Source of the DNA: an uncultured Caryophanales bacterium
Lineage (GTDB): Bacteria > Bacillota_I > Bacilli_A > RF39 > UBA660
Reading direction: 5' to 3'
Length of the DNA stretch: 9,520 nt
Assembly: GCA_946402785.1 (NCBI GenBank)
Contig: CAMIXP010000044.1
Location: 1-9,520, forward strand
Below the pieces are notes generated by a model. The model did not search any database and was not told where the DNA came from. It saw nothing but the letters and a program-made list of their open reading frames with translations. Below are positions 1-6,672 of this stretch, piece after piece. The position numbers and the translations under genes were made by a program. Each line of letters begins with the position of its first letter. The stretch's first letter is position 1.

Positions 1-1092
1 TTTATCTGCATAATTTAAGGCATCAATAAAGTCATCTTTAAAGTCTCTTGTTCTTGAATATGTATTTGGTTTGAATACAACTACTAATCGCTTATTTGGA
101 TATTTTTGTCTTACGGCTTCTAGAGTTGATTTAATTTCTGTTGGATGATGAGCATAATCATCAATAATCGTTGTATTTCCTACTTTATCAATGGCAAATC
201 TTCTTTCCGCATTTTCAAAATCTTTTAAAGATTCATAAATAATTTCTTTTTCAATTCCTAATTCTTTACAAAGAACAATGGCTGCGGTTGCATTTTGTAC
301 CATATGTTTTCCAAATAATGGTATTTCAAAGGATCCATAGAATTCACCTTTATATTCAATATCAAATCTAGAAGCATCTTCTTCTAGTTTTAGATTTTTA
401 ATAACTACGTCATTATTTAATTCAAATCCATAATAAATTACTTTTGTTGAGAAGTCGATTTTATTTACTTCTGGATTATCTCCATTCACAACTACTAATC
501 GATGCGTTTGATTTGCAAATTGCGCAAATGCATTTCGAATATCATCAATATCCTTATAACATTCTAAGTGTTCTGCTTCAATATTCGTAATAATAGAATA
601 TTCTGGATAATAATCTAAGAAGTGTCTATTAAATTCATCACTTTCTACAACATAGTATTTGTTTTCTGGAGATACTTTTCCTTCTCCAGCACCAATGAAG
701 TAGTTACAACCTACACTGTTTTCTAAGATATGTTTGATTAAAGATGAAGTCGTTGTTTTTCCATGAGTTCCACTTACTCCAATCGTATCAAACATGGCAA
801 TAATTTCACCCATGATTTCACTATATTTTTTGATTGTTAAACCTAGTTTTTTGACACGTTTCATTTCTGGATGATCTTCTGTGAAAGCAACACTATAGGT
901 AACAATTGTATCTGGATCTAGTGGGTGTTCATGATCATAGAAAATTTCAATTTCTCTTTCTTCTAATCCTTTTTCTGTAAATTTATAATCTTGGGCATCA
1001 TCATATCCTGTTACATCATATCCTAAGTCAAATAAAATTTGTGCTAAGGTAGACATACCCGTTCCTTTAATTCCTAAACAGTAGTATTTCAT
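1..1092 (-). CDS. murC: UDP-N-acetylmuramate--L-alanine ligase MurC (3' end cut by window)
   Basis: MurC adds L-alanine to UDP-N-acetylmuramic acid using ATP, the first amino-acid addition in cytoplasmic peptidoglycan precursor synthesis. Translation from ATG 1092 begins MKYYCLGIKGTGMSTLAQ, matching the N-terminal Rossmann-like UDP-binding domain of MurC with its glycine-rich GIKGTGMS loop. The Mur-ligase ATP-binding loop GVSGTHGKTTTSS starts at residue 105. DDYAHHPTE, a hallmark of MurC and its relative Mpl, lies at about 311-319, followed by FKPNTYSRTRDF near 340-351, where many MurC proteins have FQPHTYSR. The 364 visible codons stay open to base 1, so roughly the last 70-100 residues of the C-terminal domain are missing. 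The start is supported by a GAGGGAGTGG ribosome binding site about 7 nt upstream. The gene has its own promoter after queH. Mpl is the main alternative, but the N-terminal sequence and this gram-positive-like setting favour MurC. Confidence 0.95.
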   Translation of the reverse strand, partial: MKYYCLGIKGTGMSTLAQILFDLGYDVTGYDDAQDYKFTEKGLEEREIEIFYDHEHPLDPDTIVTYSVAFTEDHPEMKRVKKLGLTIKKYSEIMGEIIAMFDTIGVSGTHGKTTTSSLIKHILENSVGCNYFIGAGEGKVSPENKYYVVESDEFNRHFLDYYPEYSIITNIEAEHLECYKDIDDIRNAFAQFANQTHRLVVVNGDNPEVNKIDFSTKVIYYGFELNNDVVIKNLKLEEDASRFDIEYKGEFYGSFEIPLFGKHMVQNATAAIVLCKELGIEKEIIYESLKDFENAERRFAIDKVGNTTIIDDYAHHPTEIKSTLEAVRQKYPNKRLVVVFKPNTYSRTRDFKDDFIDALNYADK

Positions 1093-1099
1093 TGTACCA

Positions 1100-1106
1100 C
1101 TCCCTC
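1100..1106 (-). promoter_or_regulatory. Ribosome binding site of murC
   Basis: The minus strand reads GAGGGAGTGGTACAATG. A purine-rich Shine-Dalgarno sequence, with its GGGAG core, sits 7 nt before the murC ATG and supports 1092 as the start. Confidence 0.7.
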
Positions 1107-1113
1107 TATTATC

Positions 1114-1142
1114 ATTATAGGTTATCTTACTTTTTAAGTAAA
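1114..1142 (-). promoter_or_regulatory. Probable sigma-A promoter of murC
   Basis: On the minus strand a -35-like TTTACT (1137-1142, 4 of 6 matches to TTGACA) is separated by exactly 17 bp from a perfect -10 TATAAT (1114-1119). Transcription would start near 1107, giving a very short leader of about 15 nt that contains the murC RBS. The -35 lies within a 9-bp inverted repeat (1138-1162). This suggests murC can be expressed independently of queH. Confidence 0.6.
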
Positions 1143-1162
1143 GTTTGCTTCTAAAACTTTAC
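1138..1162 (-). repeat. 9-bp perfect inverted repeat between queH and murC
   Basis: GTAAAGTTT (1138-1146) and AAACTTTAC (1154-1162) are perfect reverse complements around a 7-nt loop, starting directly after the queH stop codon. In the direction of transcription no clear T-run follows (the next bases are TTAAAAAGT), so it is a poor intrinsic terminator. It could act as a weak terminator, a 3'-end stabiliser of queH mRNA, or an operator over the murC -35 element. Confidence 0.4.
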
Positions 1163-1163
1163 A

Positions 1164-1769
1164 TTATTCTTCTTCTTTATCTCTTTTGGAATAAACACAT
1201 CCGCAGTAATCTTGTCGATATAAGTTATATTCTTTTGATAATTCAATACTACGTTTGTATCCTTCTTTCTTTTTGAAATCAGAATATAAATATGTTGGTT
1301 TATACTGTTGATCTAACTCTTCTCCTATTTCGTTTAACCAAGTTGCATTCTTATGAGGAGAAAGTGTTAGGGTTGTACAAAAATAATCAAATCCTAGTTC
1401 TTCTGCTACTTTTGCAGTTTCTTCTAGTCGAAGATGATAACATTTGTAGCATCTTTTTCCTCTTTCTGGTTCTTTTTCTAATCCTTTTGCCATTTCCCAG
1501 AATTCATTTGGATCATATCTTCCTTCTATTAAATGAACTGGATATTTTGGATGAATGATTGAAATTAATCTTTTGATTTCTTCAATACGTTTTTCATACT
1601 CTTTTTCTTCTGTAATATTGGGATTGTAATAGAGAATGGTAATTTCGAAATGATTTGCAATTCGCTCTAATACTGCACTACTACATGGTGCACAACACGC
1701 ATGTAATAATAACTTGGTTCCTTCCGGTATTTTTTTTATTTGCTCTTCCATTTTGATATCATAATTCAT
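1164..1769 (-). CDS. queH: Epoxyqueuosine reductase QueH
   Basis: QueH reduces epoxyqueuosine to queuosine in the wobble position of GUN-anticodon tRNAs. It is the non-homologous, cobalamin-independent alternative to QueG. The 201-residue protein shows the family's cysteine signature: LLHACCAPCSS (C25, C26, C29), GKRCYKCYHLR (C107, C110) and DYCGCVYS (C189, C191). In the family such cysteines bind a [4Fe-4S] cluster and an adjacent iron. LSPHKN (137-142) is also typical, and the length is normal. I chose ATG 1769 because AGAGGTG lies 6 nt before it. A GTG three codons earlier (1778) is itself part of that Shine-Dalgarno stretch and lacks one of its own. The gene follows the P-loop kinase gene by 31 nt and is probably co-transcribed with it. 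No other queuosine genes are in the window, so the cell may salvage or make Q from genes elsewhere. Confidence 0.93.
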   Translation of the reverse strand: MNYDIKMEEQIKKIPEGTKLLLHACCAPCSSAVLERIANHFEITILYYNPNITEEKEYEKRIEEIKRLISIIHPKYPVHLIEGRYDPNEFWEMAKGLEKEPERGKRCYKCYHLRLEETAKVAEELGFDYFCTTLTLSPHKNATWLNEIGEELDQQYKPTYLYSDFKKKEGYKRSIELSKEYNLYRQDYCGCVYSKRDKEEE

Positions 1770-1775
1770 TCTCCT

Positions 1776-1782
1776 CACCTCT
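1776..1782 (-). promoter_or_regulatory. Ribosome binding site that decides the queH start
   Basis: The minus strand reads AGAGGTGAGGAGAATGAAT. The AGAGGTG core is spaced 6 nt from ATG 1769. The alternative start GTG 1778 falls inside this core, so it is unlikely to be used. Confidence 0.6.
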
Positions 1783-1788
1783 TTTCTT

Positions 1789-1797
1789 ATTTTACCA
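1789..1797 (-). promoter_or_regulatory. Weak candidate extended -10 promoter before queH
   Basis: TGGTAAAAT on the minus strand fits the extended -10 pattern TGnTATAAT with one mismatch and would start transcription near 1782. No -35 element is visible 16-18 bp upstream (the sequence there is AACTAA-like). In such AT-rich DNA the match may be chance. Confidence 0.25.
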
Positions 1798-1800
1798 TAT

Positions 1801-2316
1801 TTATTGGTATTTTAGTTCTTCTCCGTTTTTTAAAGCATTAATAAAACTTTGATATTCTTTTTTATTTTTTAAAATAATTAATTTAGATGGATACTTTTTC
1901 ATACATTCATTTAATACTTCTTTGTTGTCATTTTCGATATAATCTTTCATTCTTTGAATTAGTTTCTTATCAACTTTGTATCCTACTTTTTCAATTCCTA
2001 ATCTGTTTTTCCAAATTCGAAAGAATAATCTTTTTCTAAGTTCTTTCTTTTCTACATCTAGATAGAGAATGGTTGTAGCAGCAGATGCTAAAACTTCTAA
2101 ATGAGTTCTAGGCATTCCTTCAATAATCCATTCTTTATTTTGTTTGATGATATCATTAATCATTTTTCTTTGTTCTTCTTCTGTTCTTACTACATTTTTC
2201 TCGTCATCATGAACGATATAGTCTATTGAAAACTCGGGAAGATTTAATTCTTTTATGAGATCTCTTGCGATGGTTGTTTTTCCACTAGCAACAGGTCCTA
2301 ATACTAATATTTTCAT
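1801..2316 (-). CDS. P-loop nucleotide kinase-like protein (FlaR/adenylate kinase-like fold)
   Basis: This 171-residue cytoplasmic protein belongs to the P-loop kinase superfamily. It opens MKILVLGPVASGKTTIAR, with a Walker A loop at residues 7-15 (K13, T14). It continues with WIIEGMPR (63-70), equivalent to the WIIDG segment of the family often labelled 'DNA topology modulation protein FlaR', then a hydrophobic strand TTILYLDVE (81-89) and an Arg/Lys-rich lid-like stretch RKRLFFRIWKNR (94-105). Phosphoryl transfer from ATP to a small molecule is a fair inference, but the substrate cannot be read from the sequence. The start is strongly supported by AGGAGGT 5 nt before ATG 2316. It lies 25 nt downstream of the acyl-CoA ligase gene and 31 nt upstream of queH, so it is probably an operon member. 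The C-terminal third (about 115-171) shows no motif I recognise. Confidence 0.8.
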   Translation of the reverse strand: MKILVLGPVASGKTTIARDLIKELNLPEFSIDYIVHDDEKNVVRTEEEQRKMINDIIKQNKEWIIEGMPRTHLEVLASAATTILYLDVEKKELRKRLFFRIWKNRLGIEKVGYKVDKKLIQRMKDYIENDNKEVLNECMKKYPSKLIILKNKKEYQSFINALKNGEELKYQ

Positions 2317-2330
2317 TGTACCTCCTAAGA

Positions 2331-2357
2331 AAAAAAGAAGACTATTTTTTCTTCTTT
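2331..2357 (-). terminator. Weak hairpin with T-run at the acyl-CoA ligase 3' end
   Basis: AAAGAAGA (2334-2341) pairs with TCTTCTTT (2350-2357) around an 8-nt loop, and a short T-run follows on the minus strand. The hairpin overlaps the last codons of the ligase gene and lies only 14 nt before the next start codon. With just two G-C pairs it is at best an attenuator, so partial read-through into the kinase gene is expected. Confidence 0.3.
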
Positions 2358-4141
2358 GGTTTCTCTTTATCGGTTGTTTTTTCTTCTTTTTTTGTTTTTC
2401 CTTCTTTTTCTTCTTTCTCTAATTCTTTATAATCTACTTTTCCATAAAGTGTTTTTGGTAATTCTGTACGGAACTCATAATATTTTGGTAAAGAGTAAAC
2501 TGATAATGCTTCTTTACAAATATCAATGATTTCTTTCTTAATCTTAGCAGTTGGTTCTACATCTTTCTTTAAGACAACAAATGCTTTTGGAACACACATC
2601 TTATATTGATGTGGAATACCAATGACACATACTTTATCTACTAATGGATGTTTTGCAATTACTTCTTCAATTTGAGATGGATATACATTGAATCCTGATA
2701 CAACAATCATTCTCTTTAGACGTTGTGTATAATAAACTACTCCATTTGGAGCAATATATCCAATATCACCTGTATGTAACCAAATAGATCCATCTTTATG
2801 TTTTCTAAGAACATTATCTGTTTCTTTTTGATTGTTTAGGTATCCCATCATTAAAGTTGGTCCTTGTACACAAATTTCTCCTTCTTCTCCTAATGGTAAT
2901 GCTTCCATTGTTTCTGGATCACAAATTTGATAACTGTTTCCAACCATTGGAATACCAATACTTCCTGGTTCATTTGTTCCAGGGAATGTATAACAAGTTG
3001 CGGCAACAGACTCTGTCATACCATAACCTTTTCCAATATTGATATGAGCTCCATGTTTATGTAGGAAATCATTAATTCTTGCTTCTGCGGTTACGGTTAA
3101 GTGATCTCCCCCTGATACCATATATTTTAATTGAGACATATCGACATCTTTAAATTTTGGATTAGACATCATTCCTTCCCAAAGAGTTGGAACTCCTAAG
3201 ATTACATTTGGTTTGTCATATTTCCAAATTTTATAGAAACGATTGGCATCGTATTCAGGCATTAAAATAGTTTCTACTTTTAAACATAATGGTGTATGAA
3301 TACATACTCCTAATCCAAATCCATGGAAGATTGGTAGGATTGTTAAGATCTTGTCTTTTGGTCTTACATTAATTACGTTTACGGCAGATTGCTGTGCTAA
3401 GGCATTAAAGCTATAGTTAGAAATCATAATTCCTTTTGGTGTTCCTGTTGTTCCACCACTATGTAAGATTAAAGCACAATCTTCTTTTTTAACATTTGCT
3501 TTATAGTTATTATGACTTACTAATCCTGTTGCCATAAAGTCTTTCCAAGACATATAGTCATTATTAGATAGACTAGGTCTTTTTGTTTTAATACTTCTTG
3601 TAATTGTATATCCGATTGTTAATCCCATTGGCATTGATTCTTTTGGTGAAACTAATACGGTTTTATATACCAATGTTTGTGGAATTATATCTTTATATTT
3701 TTCATAGTCAAAGTCTACTAAGAATAGGATTCTTGATCTAGAATCTTTTAAATAATGAAGTACTTGTTCTGGACTTGATAGAGGGTGAACCATATCTGCA
3801 ATTGCCCCTATCTTATTACAAGCATAGAATGCCATTAATGCTTCTGGCATATTAGGCATACAGATTGTTACAATATCCCCTTCTCTTACTCCATATTCTC
3901 TTAATGCTTTTGCGCAAATATTAATATGATAGAAGAATTCATTATAACTGATACGGTGACCAAAGTAGTTCAAACAAATATAGTCTTTGTCATCTCCTAC
4001 TTCATCAATCATATAATCATATACACTTTTTGTAGTGAATTTAATACTTCTTTCTTCTCTTGAATAATACTCTAACCATGGTTTATTTGGATCTTGTTTC
4101 TTTTTAAATAATTTTGTGAATAAATCACGAAATGGTGTCAT
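2342..4141 (-). CDS. AMP-forming acyl-CoA synthetase / fatty acid--CoA ligase-like protein
   Basis: This is a 599-residue class I adenylate-forming enzyme. It would activate a carboxylic acid with ATP to an acyl-AMP and probably pass it to CoA. Motifs seen in order are the phosphate-binding loop HSGGTTGTPKG (227-237), YGMTES (373-378), the ribose-binding aspartate in HTGD (D459), the hinge-region KRMIVVSGFNVYPSQIEE, and the C-terminal catalytic lysine in LYGKVDY (K568). All core catalytic positions are therefore present. No carrier-protein domain or transmembrane helix is visible. The fatty-acid ligase call rests on overall family resemblance; the acyl substrate is not determined. After K568 the protein ends in a Lys/Glu-rich tail of about 27 residues finishing KPKKKK, which is unusual for the family. 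Start ATG 4141 has AGGAGTGAT just upstream. It is the first gene of the unit containing the kinase gene and queH. Confidence 0.85.
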   Translation of the reverse strand: MTPFRDLFTKLFKKKQDPNKPWLEYYSREERSIKFTTKSVYDYMIDEVGDDKDYICLNYFGHRISYNEFFYHINICAKALREYGVREGDIVTICMPNMPEALMAFYACNKIGAIADMVHPLSSPEQVLHYLKDSRSRILFLVDFDYEKYKDIIPQTLVYKTVLVSPKESMPMGLTIGYTITRSIKTKRPSLSNNDYMSWKDFMATGLVSHNNYKANVKKEDCALILHSGGTTGTPKGIMISNYSFNALAQQSAVNVINVRPKDKILTILPIFHGFGLGVCIHTPLCLKVETILMPEYDANRFYKIWKYDKPNVILGVPTLWEGMMSNPKFKDVDMSQLKYMVSGGDHLTVTAEARINDFLHKHGAHINIGKGYGMTESVAATCYTFPGTNEPGSIGIPMVGNSYQICDPETMEALPLGEEGEICVQGPTLMMGYLNNQKETDNVLRKHKDGSIWLHTGDIGYIAPNGVVYYTQRLKRMIVVSGFNVYPSQIEEVIAKHPLVDKVCVIGIPHQYKMCVPKAFVVLKKDVEPTAKIKKEIIDICKEALSVYSLPKYYEFRTELPKTLYGKVDYKELEKEEKEGKTKKEEKTTDKEKPKKKK

Positions 4142-4171
4142 ATAATCACTCCTATTTCTTATCCCTATTTC

Positions 4172-4200
4172 ATTTTACTATTTTCTCATAAAAAAAACAA
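4172..4200 (-). promoter_or_regulatory. Probable promoter of the acyl-CoA ligase unit
   Basis: On the minus strand TTGTTT (4195-4200) is separated by 17 bp from TAAAAT (4172-4177, 5 of 6 matches to TATAAT). Transcription would start near 4165, leaving a leader of about 24 nt with the RBS AGGAGTGAT. The -35 element overlaps the stem and T-run of the preceding terminator, a compact arrangement. The -35 match is only 3 of 6, so confidence is moderate. Confidence 0.4.
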
Positions 4201-4221
4201 TTACAAATCCATGTAATTGTT
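4190..4221 (-). terminator. Intrinsic terminator of the ABC transporter operon
   Basis: AACAATTAC (4196-4204) and GTAATTGTT (4213-4221) form a perfect 9-bp stem with an 8-nt loop. On the minus strand it is followed by a T-run (complement of A4190-4195). It sits 7 nt after the stop codon of the second ABC gene and separates this operon from the acyl-CoA ligase unit. The stem is AT-rich, but its position and T-run make it convincing. Confidence 0.75.
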
Positions 4222-4228
4222 CTTTTTA

Positions 4229-6670
4229 TTAGATATCGGTTCTTGCTAATATCTCTGCTGGTCTTTTTCTCATTGTATTAAATACTGGAAGTAATCCAAC
4301 AATCATATTAAATAAATATAGAAGAATTATACTTCCCAGAATGACATCTGGTGTTACTAAGAAATAATCTTTCAAGAAAATCATTCCTGATAAAATCTTA
4401 AAGATATATGCAGATAATAATAATCCTGGGACAGATGCCATTGTAGTTATTGCAATGATTTCTCCCATAAACATGATATAAATATCTTTCTTTTTCACGC
4501 CGATTGCACGGTAGATTCCTACTTCTTTTACTCTTGATAAGAAGGAAGAACGAATCATTAATAAGATTTCAATTAAAGAGATAGCTAAGATAATTCCTGC
4601 GGTTATTAAGACACTCTTCATATAAGTCTTATTTGCTTTTAAATATTGCTCTCTAGAAGTTGTGTAACTATCTTTAATGGTCATTTGATATTCATTAGTA
4701 ACTTTATCCAATACTTTTTCTTTGTCTTTTGGATAGACAGCTATATTGGATGATTTTTTAATAATGTAATACTTCATCGTTGTATAGTCTACTAATGATG
4801 TATTAATATCTGTTTTGGTATCATAGAATCCTACGACTGTCAGTTTATGATCATTTACTTTTTGATTGATTTCTTGATTAAGTTTGACTTCTCCTTTTCT
4901 AGAAATATCTACTATGATTTCATATGGGTTTTCTGGCAAGCGTCCTTCTTTGATCCAAAAATCATTTCGATAGAAGAAATAATCATCATAGGGACTGCTG
5001 TCTTCTTTCATGGCATAATCTTCTGACATGGATAAATAGTCTGCTCCACCGGATACATCTTTTACGTGATTCAATACCCAAATGAATTCACTTCGTTCCA
5101 TATAAATACTTGGAGAAGAACAATCAACAATTCCAACGATTTTCTTATTATCCATTGGAGATAGGATTACTTCTCTATCTAAATAGTCTTCTGCCTTTAA
5201 TAATCCCATCATCTTAGGTGTACTTTTCTTTAATGCGTTCTCCAAAACCATTTTATCGACTACAATTTCCATTTTATTCTCTGGGAATCTTCCGTAGATA
5301 ATATCATCTTTTGTAATCATCTCTGTACTAGATAAACTTCCTTCAATGGAACTATCTAATTGAGATACCTGATAGAAATCATCTGTTTTGACTTTTAAAC
5401 TGATTATTGAATTGGTTGGAATAATATATTCAATATCTGGATCTTGTTCTAATTTTAGATAGTCATCCACGTTTATCTTTTTGGATTCTATAATTAAATA
5501 GTTTTTATTAAATTCTACAAACTTCTCATCTTTAATGGTAATGATGGCTTTCGTAGAAGCTGCTGCAAACATGATGAAGAATCCAGATGCAAAGAATCCT
5601 CCTAGTAGCATTTTCTTCATGAATGAATAATTTAATACTTTCTTAAATCCACTGGTAATAAATGTTATCGGGTTGAAAATAGATGAATACTTTATCTTCT
5701 TTGGTTCATTAATCATATTTTGATAATCAAAATGATACTTTTCTACATCTTCTTTTGATATATTTTTACGATGATCATCTATCATTTCAATGGTGGAATC
5801 TTCTCCAATCACTTCAATCTTTTTATTGGTATTTGTACGAATATAAATATTGTTATGAAGAACTGCAATTTCTAAGGATACTTTTTCTCCGTTATTAGAA
5901 TAAACATGAATGTTATCATAATCTTCTTTAAAATTAAAATCTTTTAAATAGATATTATCAAACATTCCATAGTTTAATTCTTCTGGAATTTCATTTTTAT
6001 AATCTTTGATGATTTTTCCATCTTCTAATTCAATAATTCTAGATGCATAGAATTTTGCTAATTCTTTTTCATGTGTTACTAAGATGACTAATTTATCTTT
6101 GGAAATAGCCTTAATAATATTCATGATTTCAATTGAATTTTTACTATCTAAATTACCGGTTGGTTCATCTGCAATTACAATATTAGGATTTTTGACAATG
6201 GCTCTTGCGATACCAACTCTTTGTCTCTCTCCACCGGATAACATATTACATGGTCTGTTCTTAAAACGTAGCATTCCTACTTTCTCTAAGATATATGTAA
6301 CTCTTTTTTTGATTTCTGATTTATCTTTAATACCAATTAATTTTAAAGAAATTGCTACATTGTCATAGACAGATTGATCTTCTATTAATTTATAATCTTG
6401 GAAAATATATCCAATATTTAAATTTCTGATTTTATCAACAGTTCTTTGAGATCTTCTAGTAATCTTTTTCCCATTGATATAGATAGATCCTTTTCTTACT
6501 TTATCGAGTCCACCAATCACATTCAGTAATGTCGTTTTTCCAGATCCACTTGGACCTAATAATGCTACTAAACCAGTTGCATTAAAATCGAGAGATGTAT
6601 TGTTGATTACATGTATTTTATTCTTTTTTAAACGATTAAAATACTTATCAATTTTTACTACTTTTATCAT
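4229..6670 (-). CDS. Fused ABC ATPase-permease, MacB/FtsX-like, second of tandem pair (with cytosolic insert)
   Basis: This 813-residue membrane protein carries ATPase and permease in one chain. The ATPase domain (about 1-222) has Walker A GPSGSGKT (39-46), Q-loop Q91, signature LSGGE (144-148), Walker B IVIADE (D168, E169), D-loop GNLD and H-loop H200, so it should be active. Residues about 224-345 form a soluble, strand-rich insert. TM1 (about 353-375) is followed by an extracellular domain (about 376-683) and TM2-TM4 (about 684-706, 733-760, 774-797). EVGIYRAIGVKKKDI after TM2 is the FtsX/MacB permease motif. MacB-type proteins use ATPase motion to drive the extracytoplasmic domain mechanically rather than to move substrate through the membrane, and work as dimers. 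The ATG lies 2 nt after the previous stop, with the RBS GAGGAG inside that gene's 3' end, so the two are translationally coupled. The substrate is unknown; peptide export or antimicrobial defence are possible. Confidence 0.88.
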   Translation of the reverse strand: MIKVVKIDKYFNRLKKNKIHVINNTSLDFNATGLVALLGPSGSGKTTLLNVIGGLDKVRKGSIYINGKKITRRSQRTVDKIRNLNIGYIFQDYKLIEDQSVYDNVAISLKLIGIKDKSEIKKRVTYILEKVGMLRFKNRPCNMLSGGERQRVGIARAIVKNPNIVIADEPTGNLDSKNSIEIMNIIKAISKDKLVILVTHEKELAKFYASRIIELEDGKIIKDYKNEIPEELNYGMFDNIYLKDFNFKEDYDNIHVYSNNGEKVSLEIAVLHNNIYIRTNTNKKIEVIGEDSTIEMIDDHRKNISKEDVEKYHFDYQNMINEPKKIKYSSIFNPITFITSGFKKVLNYSFMKKMLLGGFFASGFFIMFAAASTKAIITIKDEKFVEFNKNYLIIESKKINVDDYLKLEQDPDIEYIIPTNSIISLKVKTDDFYQVSQLDSSIEGSLSSTEMITKDDIIYGRFPENKMEIVVDKMVLENALKKSTPKMMGLLKAEDYLDREVILSPMDNKKIVGIVDCSSPSIYMERSEFIWVLNHVKDVSGGADYLSMSEDYAMKEDSSPYDDYFFYRNDFWIKEGRLPENPYEIIVDISRKGEVKLNQEINQKVNDHKLTVVGFYDTKTDINTSLVDYTTMKYYIIKKSSNIAVYPKDKEKVLDKVTNEYQMTIKDSYTTSREQYLKANKTYMKSVLITAGIILAISLIEILLMIRSSFLSRVKEVGIYRAIGVKKKDIYIMFMGEIIAITTMASVPGLLLSAYIFKILSGMIFLKDYFLVTPDVILGSIILLYLFNMIVGLLPVFNTMRKRPAEILARTDI

Positions 6671-6672
6671 AC

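Noticed and set aside
1292..1558. Plus-strand open frame of 88 codons
   Set aside because: It lies entirely opposite queH, is rich in Leu/Phe as expected from the antisense of an AT-rich gene, and has no ribosome binding site.
2342..2425. Programmed frameshift at A-runs in the ligase tail
   Set aside because: The zero frame stops normally after the tail and no longer alternative frame with conserved sequence was seen. Chance A-runs in Lys codons explain the pattern.
2857..3042. Plus-strand open frame of 61 codons
   Set aside because: Antisense to the conserved acyl-CoA ligase coding region, with no recognisable domain.
6084..6368. Plus-strand open frame of 94 codons with hydrophobic stretches
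   Set aside because: It is antisense to the ATPase domain of the ABC protein (signature and Walker B region). The hydrophobicity comes from the complementary strand of conserved codons.
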